From: Imbricaverruca yamaguchii
Lineage: Eukaryota > Arthropoda > Thecostraca > Neoverrucidae
Reading direction: 5' to 3'
Length of the DNA stretch: 64,000 nt
NCBI GenBank assembly: GCA_034440575.1
Contig: JAOTOL010001430.1
Location: forward strand, 622,001 to 686,000
Shown: positions 44,799-58,324 of the stretch, piece by piece
Layout of the letters: the number at the start of each line of letters is the position of its first letter
Numbering within the stretch: the first letter of the stretch is position 1
Notes under the pieces: generated by a model
What the model was told of the DNA's origin: nothing
Database searches by the model: none
Seen by the model: only the letters and a program-made list of their open reading frames with translations
Program-made: the position numbers and the translations under genes

Positions 44799-46320
44799 TG
44801 TTGCGGGAAACTGAAAAGGAACTGGCATTTCCACTTAGTATAATATTTTGTAGATCAGTTTCACAAAATGAAATTCCAACCGATTGGAAAAGGGCAAATG
44901 TAGTTCCTATTTTCAAGAAAGGAGAAAGAGGGAAAGTTGAAAACTATAGGCCAGTAAGTCTCACATCCCTAGTCTGCAAGGTACTCGAATCAATTATCAA
45001 GGATAGAATAGTTAGTTATCTGAAAGGTAGCAGATTGATTCAAGATACTCAACATGGGTTTAGAAAAGGACGATCGTGTCTCACAAATCTTTTGGACTTT
45101 TTGAACTTCGCCACAGAACAATTTGATCAGGGAAATCAGGTTGATGTAGCATATCTTGACTTTAGTAAGGCCTTTGACAAGGTACCCCATAAACGGTTAA
45201 TGATACAGCTTCAGTCCCATGGTATTGCAGGTAGCATCTTAAAATGGATAGAGTTGTGGCTTTCAGATAGACAGCAAAGAGTGATGCTAAATGGTACAAA
45301 GTCATCATGGCAAAATGTTCTTAGTGGAGTCCCCCAGGGGTCAGTACTGGGGCCACTACTGTTCATTATATTTGTAAATAACATTGAAAGTGGCCTAAGC
45401 AATAATGTTTTTAAATTTGCTGATGATTTGAAGGTCTTTAGGGCAATAACAGGTCTAGATTAGCATATATCGCTGCAAAAAGACTTAGACGAACTTGCGA
45501 AGTGGTCCGAAGAATGGCAAATGAAATTTAATTTTGATAGGTGCAAAATCATGCATGTAGGTAAGCAGCATATGAAGGCTCCATACTTGATGGGTGGCCA
45601 AGTGCTATCAGTGACTCAACAGGAGAAGGATTTAGGTGTTATTCTAAACACAAAACTGGGGGCATCAGAACAGACCAAGGAAGCCAGGAAGAAGGCACTG
45701 AGAATGCTCGTGGCAATAAATAGGAATGTATCATACAGAAGTGAGGAAGTCATCAGGAAGCTTTACTGTGCATATGTCAGGCCATATTTGGAATACTGCA
45801 TCCAAGCTTGGTCTCCTAACTATGAAAAAGATTGTTGGCTTTTAGAGAGAGAGAGAGAGTACAAAAGAGGGCTACAAAAATGGTTAATGGCATAAGCAAC
45901 CTGGCATTTGAGGAAAGATTGAAGAAATTGAATATGTTTTCACTTAGATATAGAAGGCTGAGAGGAGATCTCATCGAGGTCTTTGAATTTGTCCATGGTC
46001 TGGAGAGGGGATATCTTGGGAAAATGTTTGAATTGAACAGAAATGATGCAATTAGAGGTCATAAATTCAAAATTAAAGTTGGCCACAGCAGAACAAGGTT
46101 AAGGCAGACTTTCTTCACCAACAGGGTAGTAGAACACTGGAACCAGCTGCCAGGAAACATTGTCAGTAGCAGCACATTGAACATCTTTAAAAACAGCATA
46201 GACAATCATTATAAGAATAGAGGGCTATTTGGTGGGCAACTGGTTCAATGTACAGAGTGCAACCAAGAAGGGCCCTTGTGGCTCATAGTTGCACTAATCT
46301 TTTATGTCTTTATGTCTTGA
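44799..46320 (+). mobile_element. CR1/L2-like LINE fragment, piece 2
   Basis: Begins at LRETEKELAFPLS in the RT domain and runs to the 3' tail (TTTATGTCTTTATGTC). RT blocks NYRPVSLTSLVCKVLE, YLDFSKAFDKVPHKRL, GVPQGSVLGPLLF and FADDLKVF are intact. Damage: a TAG at 45461-45463 (GLD-stop-HISLQ) and an expanded GAGAGA run near 45850 that shifts the frame. It overlaps piece 1 in content, so the two are separate insertions, not halves of one. Confidence 0.92.
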
Positions 46321-48592
46321 TATATATACATACCAATACAAGGCAGGACATTTTATAGAACCACTCGTGCACGCACGCACGCACGCACTCACGCCCAAGC
46401 ACTGGCGCGCATATACGAATGCGTGCGTGCTAGCATAATCTCAAATTTTCACATAGAACATATTCTCACTATTACGCCAATTAGTGTTTCGCTGTATGTA
46501 CCTCAGAGCTACCGCCCTCTCAAGCTCGTGTGGATAATGGATTAGCCGAACATGTGCGTATAGGCGCCGCGATCCTATCGTTGGTCTCAGCTGAATAACA
46601 AACCACATCTGACAGTAGTTGTTAATTATGTACATCGCAATGTCCTTTAGATTAATCGGATTTTGTTCGGTAAGACCTCCACTTGTCCGGTAAGACCTTG
46701 CTGGCTAACGTACAGACGTAAGCTACACGATGCTATGGTAAGCCATCTGGAATGGCACAAAGGACTGGGTTTTGTATTCGCAAGGTCGGAGAGTACCTTG
46801 TCCTGACGAAATGCTTGCATTATATGAAGTAAGCATAACTTGTCTGTAGGTTCCCGACTACTGCCTCAGGCAACTCAGGCCGATGCTCCGACGCATACGG
46901 CGAAGCTGACACTTAACGAACCGGGGTAGTCACAACGCACTGAGCTAAAACCAACGGCGTCACCAGGCCACACGCTATCTGTGGAACGAGCAGTGAAGCT
47001 GGTTACGAAGGCCAGCAACTATGTGTGCGGCCATTAACAGCGTTATGGCTATCTAAGCGCAGGAATGGCATCACGACAGCTGATGTCACGCTGGGAATCC
47101 AACACAGACTGGCAACTGCATGAATATGCACTCGCGCATACGAACTCGTGTGTGCGCGTGCGTGCCGGTGAATCCAGACAAGTGCGCGAGCGTGGGTGGG
47201 TGCACGCGTGTGCATGCGCGCGGGGGCGTGCGCGCGAGTATGTGTACGGTGCGTGGATAAGTGCGCGTGTCTGCATGCGCGCGTCTGCGTGCGCGCGGGT
47301 ATACACGAGTAGTGGCATAAAATGTCCTGTCTCCTCGCATGGGTCGTCGCGGTCTCTATAACAAGGACAAATATATGTATGTGTATATATGTACGTATGT
47401 ATGTAGATATGTAACAAAAAGTAAGTCATTGAGAAGAAATTCATGATTACTTCTCCATGCAAATTATGTTATAATTATACGATAAACATGAATCTTGAAA
47501 AGTGTTCTGGTCTAGATTGGTACGGCTGTGCATTAAGACATGCTAATTACCACTGGATAAACTTAATGACATGAACCGTCGCAAACATTCTCTTTTTTAA
47601 TGGCAGATATAGCTTTCATATTCGTGTAAACTTATAGCATAAGGTCTCATGTTCAGAGTTGCATCTTCTTTGCCGTATATTAGGACACTGCTCAAATTCG
47701 AAGATTAATTTGAGTATTGCATATAATAGCAAAACGGCTCACAACACGTAATTTTAATTTGTCTCTAGCTTGCTACATATTCATCCTACGGCCGTCATTT
47801 TTATTTTTATGTACCTATTTCGCAGAGACGGTTCGAACAATGAGCATGCTGTTGGGTTTGCCACTAATAGTTCCTAAGTTACAAAATGCTAACAAAAGCT
47901 GACAACATGGCTTCGAAAAAGAACGAAAAATGGAAGAGAAGATGACGTGAAATGCCACGAATGTTTCATTGTCATTATTTTGTAATCGGCGTGCTTGAAT
48001 GAACGATAATGCAAATAACGGATCCGTTTACAAAAGGCTTACGAGTTCCGATACTGCTAAATATATATGCGTATATATATATATGTGTGTATGTATGTAT
48101 GTAATAAATATACATATGCATGTTTTATGTATAATGTATGTATGCGTGTATGTATCCGCCCGACAAATCTTCGCGATTCTCTTGACGAAGTGGAGGGATG
48201 GGATATGACCTGAAAGAATATGTTTCCATTATTTGCTTGACCTTTAGCAAACAAACAAAAAGCAGAAGTCGGCCATTCTTGATCTCTGAAAAAAGTCGGT
48301 GTGGACTAGGTTTGTCAATGTGGCCCCACTAATGTTCGTGGATTACCGGGTTGCCTATAAAAAGCTCATGTATCGTAAAAAGCCCCGTGTCTCGTTCTCT
48401 GTGTCAACTTTTGTACAGCGGAGGTCCAGCTTCTGCAAGCGCCATGCATGTGTCAAGATTCCGCTAGCAATTCAGACTAACTGTCAGTGTCATCTGTGCC
48501 TGCTGTGCTGGGTCACCAGCGCTGGGGGAGACGCACCTCCGGCTACAGCAGGGCCATGTCGTCCGCCCTAGTCGGCGACCTTTTGTTTACGT
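46321..48592. other. Unassigned, with alternating purine-pyrimidine patches
   Basis: No gene recognised. 46360-46400 is a short (GCAC)n. 47140-47310 is rich in GTGCGCGTG-type alternation. Short ATGT/TA patches lie at 47370-47410 and 48060-48160. Confidence 0.4.
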
Positions 48593-48645
48593 GCCGCCAA
48601 GATGGCGGCCGTGTGACGTCATCGGCGAGCGGACTTGCCACCAAT
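48593..48645. promoter_or_regulatory. Promoter-like cluster: YY1, CRE, CCAAT
   Basis: GCCGCCAAGATGGCGGC (48593-48609) is a strong, near-palindromic YY1 site. TGACGTCA (48614-48621) is a full CRE. CCAAT is at 48641-48645. These within 53 bases are typical of housekeeping promoters. The gene is not identified: no clear first coding exon was seen on either side. Confidence 0.45.
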
Positions 48646-49924
48646 AGCCGCCGGTAGTGGTATCAACAGCCGGTCCTATGCGGCTCCCCGACCTGCAACT
48701 ATTCCACAAACTGGTCTATTGCGGGGGGATAGCAACAAAATGAACGTCTGGCGAAGACGCGTACATGCAACTTTTTATTACGCCATTCTTGTTAGATACG
48801 TTTACGGAAAACGTGCGTACGTGATGATTACGATGGGTACGTGATACCTAATTGTCCTAGGCATATAGGTACGGACAGCAATTCCGGGTACTAAGACCCA
48901 TGTGTGTAGATCCTGCGGAACACGCACGTTGCAAACAAATGTTACATGATGCAAGAGATGTTAGAATCTGCCGGTACAAATTTGACCAAGAAACATGCTT
49001 CCTTGTCATCTTCAGCGGTGTTGAGCTGCCTATGACTGAATGCTTGAACCTCCTCACATGAATGGCTTTTTCGCATGCGAGTAAAATCATTGGGGAATTC
49101 ACGTTGTAACATCAGTGTGTAATTTATGCTGGGTCAGCGTTGCGTATTTTGTTGAGCGTGGTGGCTTGGGGATTTTGTTGAACACTGTGGCTTGGTACCG
49201 TTGACATTGTAATTCAGCAGTTATAGGTTGTTGGATATACTAATCCATTCGATATGAGCAAATTGAAACTCGAGAGAGTACTCCCATTGCTCGTGCTTGG
49301 CTATCGTCGAGAACGCACGTGGAAGTAGAACAGGGCCGTGTCCGTTCGTACGCGTGCTTTTGGGTTGGATGCGATTTTCCATAGGTCCCGATGAAGGTCA
49401 TCTTATGTTTGATTTATGCCTAATATTCACAACAAATGCAAGGAGTGCAAGATGGTCTGGGTAGTCGACGCAGCCTAAAGCACCAGTCGACCACCACTAA
49501 CAAACGCAACACATTCACAATGACTCAGCCGCGCACCCATCCAGACAAATGACGTCATTGGAGCACCACGTTGGACGCTGTTGGTGAAATTGGTGGCCTT
49601 GGCGATGTTCTCGATCGCAAATTTTGCATTTTCATCTGTGTATCCTTTATCGTGAAACAGGCGAAGATAGCTTTGGGTCTGCTAAAGCGATCACTCCAGA
49701 CTACCGGTCGTGGAGCCAATATTGACCCAGGCGCAGCGTTGGTAGCATATTTTGTAAACTTAAGGTGAATTTTGAGATATTGCAGTGTTGTCTAGACGGG
49801 CACGGCCGAATCTCACGCGGTGCGCGTCGATCTAGTGCAGCACAAACTCCTCATTTGTCCACAGAAACATACCTCTACTCGCTCCCTATCTCTGTTCTAT
49901 GGCCACCTGCTCCATTTCAAAATC
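48646..49924. other. Unassigned; second CRE/AP-1 patch
   Basis: An AP-1 site TGACTCA at 49521-49527 and a second CRE TGACGTCATTGG at 49550 lie close together. No gene recognised. Confidence 0.3.
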
Positions 49925-50263
<339 letters not shown>

Positions 50264-50423
50264 GTGCGCAGGCGACAGTATGTGATGCGCACAAGACAGC
50301 TATTTTCGGCTGGAATTGTGCGCCGCTCTGGCGACCCCTCCCCCCCAGAACTCCGTGTCCCGGGAGGTGTCGTTACCCCGAATGTGTGGCGTTTTGTGTC
50401 GACTACCTGCACTGGTGAACACG

Positions 50424-50606
50424 GCAGCAAGTAGAAGCTTTGGTTATTTTCACGACGCATTCAACCGTTAGGTCATATAGCGACGCCAGCCTCTCACGCT
50501 GATTGGTCGCGGGTGGACGCGGTAAATGCCGTCGGCTATGAGATTCGAACCCACAATCTTGCGATCAAGAATCCGACGCTCTACTAACTGAGCTACCGCG
50601 GTCCCG
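50424..50606 (-). mobile_element. SINE family B, complete copy with tRNA head
   Basis: 183 bp between perfect 16-bp duplications TGCACTGGTGAACACG (50408-50423 and 50607-50622). On the - strand the head is GCGGTAGCTCAGTTAGTAGA ... GTGGGTTCGAATCTC, then the family B body (GCGTGAGAGGCTGGCG; GGTTGAATGCGTCGTG) and AAAATAACCAAAG near the end. Confidence 0.95.
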
Positions 50607-50622
50607 TGCACTGGTGAACACG

Positions 50623-51509
50623 CTCCTGCCAGTCAGAGACTTGGGCGCTAGTTTGCTATGTGACGCCGCCAGCCGGTTCTGGAAGCGAGTGGTTGCCTAC
50701 ATTTTATCAGTCTAGAAGCACGCGCCGAATGAGGTGGTAATCATCAATATGTTGAATTTGGTACAGTTATGCAGTCTATATCAGGCCTTCGCCTGTCAGT
50801 TGACCTGTCGGCGATGTACGTGAACAAACGAATAAACAAAAAGCGAATAAACAGAAATATAGCTAACACCGCATGCGTATCCGTTTCATTGTTTGGATTT
50901 TAACCGCAGCGAACCAAAAATGGTGGTCTTTTAAAGATACATTTCATCGGGAGTTATTGTTGGGGTGGTTTTATGAACCAGGGTTCCATTGCTTAGCAGA
51001 GGTTGTTGCGTGAACCCCGGCCCCACCACTGATAAATGATAAATTATTCGTGAAATAGGGTGGAATATACCACTTTCTGGACACTGAATTGACATCCTTC
51101 CATGGAAGAATCGACATCGTGCTTCGAGATGATTCGGTGATGAGGTTTACATGTCTAATTTCTGACAGCATCTTCTTGTTAAGTATTGTGCTGATACTTA
51201 CATTGTGGATTGTGATGAAGGAATATCTCTGAGCACAATGTCTGGTAAGATAATTGTCTTTGTCTGTTATATAGTAGCAGTTGATGAGGATGGCCATTGT
51301 GTATTATTGTCGCGAAAATAGCTATCCATAAATTAGGTGCATCAACACAAAGGAAAAAAGTTCATGTATGAGTACGCTATTGGATGAAAATTGTGTTGGA
51401 GGAACTTATAAGTCATGTTAAGAACATTGTTTCCACGGCGAATTTCAACATCCTGCTATACTCATTTCGGCATCTCACACCTAACGAAAAACCATTATTT
51501 TAATACTGC
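50623..51509. other. Unassigned stretch
   Basis: A 108-codon - strand frame (51297-50971) shows no known domain. Confidence 0.4.
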
Positions 51510-51745
51510 CACTGATACATGAATTCCAGTTCAACGGCAGAATTTTGATCGAAAGTTTAACGTGCCGTCGATGCACCGACGCGGCCGCCCGGCAGCTGGT
51601 CCCCGGCCTTATCGGGCCAGCTGGCAACTGACCGTCCCAGTCGGGGGCTAAACGCGAGTGCGTGAAGCGACTCGAGCCCTGTGTTGCCAAGACAGTGGAG
51701 ACCAATGCAGGCTAGCGCTCTAACCAACTGAGCTACCGGGGTGGC
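51510..51745 (-). mobile_element. SINE family C copy
   Basis: On the - strand: GGTAGCTCAGTTGGTTAGAG at the head (tRNA-like A box), CTCGAGTCGCTTC at the B-box position, then CAGTTGCCAGCTGGCCC, TCGGTGCATCGACGGCA and ATTCTGCCGTTGAACTGGAA, as in the 9.3-kb copy. Borders approximate. Confidence 0.7.
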
Positions 51746-51999
51746 AACTTACGCTACCTACGCATACGTTGCCGTACTTACAAGTTACACGTCTTGCGCA
51801 CTTACGCGTAGAAACCAGAAAGGCTACGCACCCGCCCCCTTCTTCAACTTGACACGGTTTCAACATCAACCATATGACGTAGCATGGAAAACCTGCGAAC
51901 TTTAACCTTGCTTACCTCGTTCTTACCTACCAGCCTTCAAACTGGCTTCCACGCCTGTGGTGCCGGACATTGATGAATGACGCGTTGTTGGGCGGAACA

Positions 52000-52640
52000 G
52001 ATGCGGATTGTACGTAACACGCTTTGAGCTGGTGGAGGCGGGTGTCGACTGAGCCGGCTCAGTCGGCTCCAGCTGTCGTGTGCTCTGGAATGGAACCGGC
52101 ACTGTCCTGGACCGGCCTGTGCGACTGCGGCGGCGCAGCTGCCGCCAGGCTCAGCCATTTTGTTTTGCGTGTGCAGCCGCAGGACCGCGCACAAATCGAA
52201 ACGACCCGGCGAGATCGGAACATTTGCACGCATGAACTGCTCTGTGCAAACCGCTCGCGTATCATCGCCAATCAGGGAATGTGCGCCAGGAGAGGAGGCC
52301 GGCCGTGCGGCTGCGGCGCACGTGAGGCGGCGTCGTTCGCGTGGTGGGACGAGCGGTTGTACGGCCGGTTACAGTTGTTACGTACCGGCTCCGCCGCGGG
52401 CTAGGTCGCCGCGGTCATGGCGGCCAAGACGGCTGGCCACTGCGCCGCCACACGTCAGCTCCGCTGCACGTGACGCGCTCCTCGGAGGGGTCAACAGCGC
52501 AGCCACTCCTCCCTGGAGCAGCAGTACCGGCCCGAGTGGTGCGCAGCAAAGGTTGCGGTGGGTATGGGCGACGTCCGATGGACGGAGCTGGGATCAGCCG
52601 TGATTGGGGAAACAGCTGAAATGGCGGCCGGGGATGACTC
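52000..52640. promoter_or_regulatory. CpG-rich, promoter-like stretch
   Basis: CpG density is high compared with the flanks. CCAATCA at 52268 and its inverse TGATTGG at 52601, plus a YY1-like GCCATTTT near 52155. No first exon could be assigned. Confidence 0.3.
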
Positions 52641-52679
52641 CCGTCAAGATTGGTACACATTGGGAGGAGCAGGCAGATG

Positions 52680-52885
52680 AGACCATAGACGGGTGGCATT
52701 ATCAGCGTACTTCCACCGCTGTGAGGCCTGGTGACGATGGCCCCATGTGCAGGGGCAGTCCCCGATCTCTGGTAGAAATGATGAGACCACAGATAGGTGA
52801 CACCAGCATGCTCCCACCGCTGTGAGGCCTGGTGACGATGGCCCCATGAGCAGGGGCAGTCCCCGAGCTCTGGTAGAAATGCCCC
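52680..52885 (+). repeat. Two copies of a ~101-bp tandem unit
   Basis: CCACCGCTGTGAGGCCTGGT ... GCAGTCCCCGATCTCTGG repeats with period 101 (52713 and 52814) with few differences. Confidence 0.85.
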
Positions 52886-53333
52886 AGGTATTTCATGAGG
52901 CAAGGAAATGCTTCCGTAACCAGAGACCGCTGCCATGACTTGGCACTGCGCCCACCGATGCAGGCGGGCATTATTCATAGTTAGGGTCGGCTGTCAGAGC
53001 TAGCGGCCACTCTGATTGGTATGGGTGGGAATGAACTCCGTGTATGTCGTGTCCATCTGATAAGCCCGTGAACCCAAATGCTAATTAACACAGTACTGGA
53101 CATGAACGGTTCTCGGTTTCTTCTAAAATACGCTCCGAATTTGTCCCGATTTTCTCAATGACGTTTCTCTGTTCTCATGTGTCCATGCTTATCTCCTGAT
53201 ACTCTGGTGATAGTTGCTAATCTGCTATTGTTTTTCTTTTCTTTTGTGTTACGTAGATGACATCCGGAAAAATTAAGCAAATATTGAACGTTGTTTCCTT
53301 GGTCATTCCACAGCGGTATATAGGTATATGTAT

Positions 53334-54342
<1,009 letters not shown>

Positions 54343-54383
54343 CCTTGCCGGAGCCGGAGCCGGAGCTTCCGGGACATTTTACT

Positions 54384-54414
<31 letters not shown>
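54343..54414 (+). repeat. (GGAGCC)n hexamer repeat
   Basis: Two runs of CCGGAG separated by TTCCGGGACATTTTACT. Confidence 0.9.
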
Positions 54415-54415
<1 letters not shown>

Positions 54416-54439
54416 TCCAAAATTTTCTCAGCTCCGTAT

Positions 54440-55215
54440 CCCTGTTCGTAAGCATAGTGTTCGAATAGTGTGAGGTTCGCATTGCAAAAGGCTCGTACGA
54501 AAAGGTTCGTGTGCGAACATTAGTCTAGTATGAAGTTTGAATCACCAAATTCATTTTGCACACAGTAATAGAATAAAGTTAATGTCCCCACAATGTTGAT
54601 GTCATTGAACGTTCACATGGCATGGGTCGGTGGATAAGTTCATACTGGCAATGTTCGCAAGACTGAAGGTTCACCATGCCATAGGTTCATGTGTCCACAC
54701 GACGTCTCGTCATCATACGACGAGCAGTTCCATCGTTTCGCCGCAGCATTATCGGACCATTCCCTTTTTCGCGACGAAGTGCATTGTCATTTTCTTCCCC
54801 AGAAATATCACCGTTCCACGGTGAAGGTTCGTACACCGAGAGAGGTCGCGTTTCTTAAGGTCAGGCGCGACTGCCGAGATTTGTCGAACCTTGTCTATTA
54901 CGAATCATTCGCGTTGTAAATATCTGTGTGATTAGCTTTAAGATTTACGAATCTAATAATACTGTACGAACCTTATGACATTCGAACGCTGCATTTACAA
55001 GCTTTACATTTCTGAACCTTTGAGAACGAACTTTGACATTCGAAAGTTATGTTTGAAAACGTTGTGCTTACGAACTTTATAGAACATTAATATATATATA
55101 CAAATCCTTTTGCGTTGCGAACATTACGTTATCTTCAGTCATACAGCTTATATTTGCCGACCTTATGCCATATCATAACCTTATGCTTTTATATCATGAG
55201 AAACATTCGCTTACG
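54440..55215. repeat. Old, degenerate GAAC/TTCG-rich tandem repeat
   Basis: Variants of ACGAACCTTATGACATTCGA recur through ~750 bases (GTTCGTGTGCGAACATT, CGAACTTTGACATTCGAAAG, CGAACTTTATAGAAC). Spacing is about 24 bases where it can be read. Confidence 0.5.
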
Positions 55216-55311
55216 AAGTTTTGCGTACCAACTGTATGCATTATGCAACACGACACCGTGGGTTGCGCTCGTCCGTCCTGGGCCCGTTAAGTCATGAACT
55301 GGGCTGTGCCA

Positions 55312-56512
55312 GCCGCCGACCGCTGCTCTCGGCACCGTCAATGTCCAGGTCAAGACCAGAACGGCGGCCGCTGCTCTCGGCACCGTCAATGTCCAGGTCA
55401 AGACCAGAACGGCGGCCGCTGCTCTCGGCACCGTCAATGTCCAGGTCAAGACCAGGACTGCGGCCGCCGCTCTCGACACCGTCAATATCCAGGTCAAGAC
55501 CAGGACGGCGGCCGCTGCTCTCGGCACCGTCAATATCCAGGTCAAGACCAGGACGGCGGCCGCCGACGCCGCTCTCGGCACCGTCAATGTCCAGGTCAAG
55601 ACCAGAACGGCGGCCGCTGCTCTCGGCACCGTCAATGTCCAGGTCAAGACCAGAACGGCGGTCGCTGCTCTCGGCACTGTCAATGTCCAGGTCAAGACCA
55701 GGACGCCGACCGCCGCTCTCGGCACCGTCAATGTCCAGGTCAAGACCAGAACGGCGGCCGCTGCTCTCGGCACCGTCAATGTCCAGGTCAAGACCAGAAC
55801 GGCGGCCGCTGCTCTCGGCACTGTCAATGTCCAGGTCAAGACCAGGACGCCGACCGCCGCTCTCGACACCGTCAATATCCAGGTCAAGACCAGGACGGCG
55901 GCCGCCGCTCTCGGCACCCTCGATGTCCAGGTCAAGACCAGGACGGCGGCCGCCGACGCCGCTCTCGGCACCGTCAATGTCCAGGTCAAGACCAGGACGC
56001 CGACCGCCGCTCTCGGCACCGTCGATGTCCAGGTCAAGACCAGGACGCCGACCGCCGCTCTCGGCACCGTCGATGTCCAGATCAAGACCAGGACGCCGAC
56101 CGCCGCTCTCGGCACCGTCGATGTCCAGGTCAAGACCATGTCGGCAGTCGCTGCTCTCGGCACCGTCGATGTCCAGGTCAAGAGTCGCTGCTCTCGCCAG
56201 TCCAGGTCGGCAGTCGCTGCTCTCGGCACCGTCGATGTCCAGGTCAAGACCAGGTCGGCAGTCGCTGCTCTCGGCACCGTCGATGTCCAGGTCAAGACCA
56301 GGTCGGCAGTCGCTGCTCTCGGCACCGTCGATGTCCAGGTCAAGACCAGGTCGGCAGTCGCTGCTCTCGGCACCGTCGATGTCCAGGTCAAGACCAGGTC
56401 GGCAGTCGCTGCTCTCGGCACCGTCGATGTCCAGGTCAAGACCAGGTCGGCAGTCGCTGCTCTCGGCACCGTCGATGTCCAGGTCAAGACCAGGTCGGCA
56501 GTCGCTGATGCC
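55312..56512. repeat. 48-bp minisatellite, open in several frames
   Basis: About 25 units of GCTCTCGGCACCGTCAATGT, CCAGGTCAAGACCAGGACGG and CGGCCGCT. Unit length (48) and most indels are multiples of three, so frames of 400-486 codons run through it on both strands with a 16-residue period. The - strand reading is acidic (DLDIDGAESSGRRPGL). No known domain flanks it, so coding is unproven. Two subtypes are spatially separated: CGGCGGCCGCT early, TCGGCAGTCGCT late. Confidence 0.93.
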
Positions 56513-56667
56513 TGTAACAAACGCTGGACGCCCACTCGATGGCCAGTTTGGATTCCCGGCGTGGCCAGGTCGATCTCCAGCCTCCATTCTAAGCCGAGCC
56601 GTTTGCTCTGCGTGGGGCCAGCAGGCTTCAGTGGTTCCCGAAAGGCCAAGGACGCGCACGCTAAGCA

Positions 56668-56945
56668 TTTGGTAAGGATCTATACGGAACACGTACAGGT
56701 GGAGACTCCCGAGGTTTGCTCTGTTTGCGATAATAATACATGCGGAACTTCATCAGGCGTGCGTGGAGTATGCGGTGGCTTGCATTGTTTTCAGTGGAGA
56801 CTGCGGGGGTTTGCAGTGTTTGCAGTAAGGATACATACGCAACTTCATGCGACATGCAGGTGGAGACTGAGGGGATTTGCAGTGTTTGCACTACTGCAAA
56901 CACTGCGTAAGGATACATACGGAACTTCATGAGGCGTGAAGACTG
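56668..56945 (+). repeat. ~80-bp degenerate repeat with GTAAGG in most units
   Basis: GTAAGGATACATACGGAACT and GGTGGAGACTGCGGGGTTTG recur about four times. A perfect 12-bp hairpin, GCAGTGTTTGCA-CTAC-TGCAAACACTGC, lies at 56879-56906. Confidence 0.7.
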
Positions 56946-58324
56946 TGGGGTTTGGGCGTACTGAATCCACTCGCATGTAGTAAGCTGATATTGGGTCCAT
57001 GCTCTTGATATCATAGTTTACCCTAGATTGGCACAAAAATGTATTGTAGACCCTCTCCCCTAGTCTGCGTAGAAGACGTCGCCTGTGCAAAGCTCCACCA
57101 CATGTTGTAGACAGAGACAGGGGTAGTATTTTAACAAAAGCTGGGGAGGGAAAATACTTGTTAAACGTAACAGCTGAAGTTACTCCATGAGCACTATATA
57201 CCCTACATTCAGTAGTGGGGTAAGGACGGTAAGTCGGGCTAATTTTACCATGGAAGTGTGTGCGTTTTCAAATATTATTCCGATACTATTTTACGATACA
57301 ACGTCTTCGCATATATTAGCAGCACCACCAGCTGCGTACTTTTCATCTGGTCTATGGGAGCTGTCTTGACCTGCTGTCGTGCTCCCACATGCTGAACGCT
57401 TGTGTGAACGCTGAACTGTAGTGCTCAAACGGACATGTGTGGCCCTCAACGACGTCCAGTAATGTGAGACGATCTCACGTGTTCACTGACTTGTTCCATC
57501 TCCTCCATGAACATGAGCCTTTTAACGCCTGCGTTCGGCGTGCTTACTCAATGATATTCGAATGTATGCTCTCATCGGCCGCTTCATTTTGTAATCGCCT
57601 TTGATAGCTTGACCGTCACCCCACCCGTGCGGAAGGCTTCAGTGTCACGAGTTGACGTGGTTCCGGCACGATGATGGCACACCGGACGCTGCTTCACCGC
57701 GTGGCGTGGCTCCCTTGCTGGTTTAACCCTCCATCTCCTGCTGAACTAAAGTATCACTGGAAATTAATCCCTTGATTATTTTGTCTAGCCGCAATTAGTC
57801 ATCACTCTTGTCCGATCTTTTGCATGCTTAGCTCAACCCACGCGGAGCCTTTCTATTGCCATTTTGACTTAATTATTGATTTACGTATGATGTCACAACT
57901 TGAGCCGCCTTGTTCGCACGTGCCATATTGCACCACTGCACCCGTATAGTTTTGGCATTCCCATGGGCTGCTTGGGCACTTCCTCACTTTACTTGAGCAT
58001 AATCTAGATTTGTATAGTTCATCACTAATTGGCTTAGGACCAATAGAAGAAAAAGCACGTGTGCTAAGCACCCACTAGAATTTTCGGAATTCTTTGGGAA
58101 CATTACTTGGTTTATCGTACCATGAATACATCCAAATATGGCACCTGTCCAGTCCATATTATCTGATATGTCCTTGTCCAATGCCCGCAACTCTACGAAA
58201 GCCAACTTGCCTACATGCTACTTACATGAAAAAGCTCTGGCAAAGCATAAATGAAGTTTCATCACTTCGTCGATCGCATAAGCTGATGACATTGAGGTGG
58301 ATTGCTGCATGATACCGAAACCAG
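56946..58324. other. Unassigned stretch
   Basis: No gene recognised on either strand. Confidence 0.4.

Noticed and set aside
50530..50606. tRNA gene on the - strand
   Set aside because: Head of a SINE with exact target duplications; the acceptor stem does not close.
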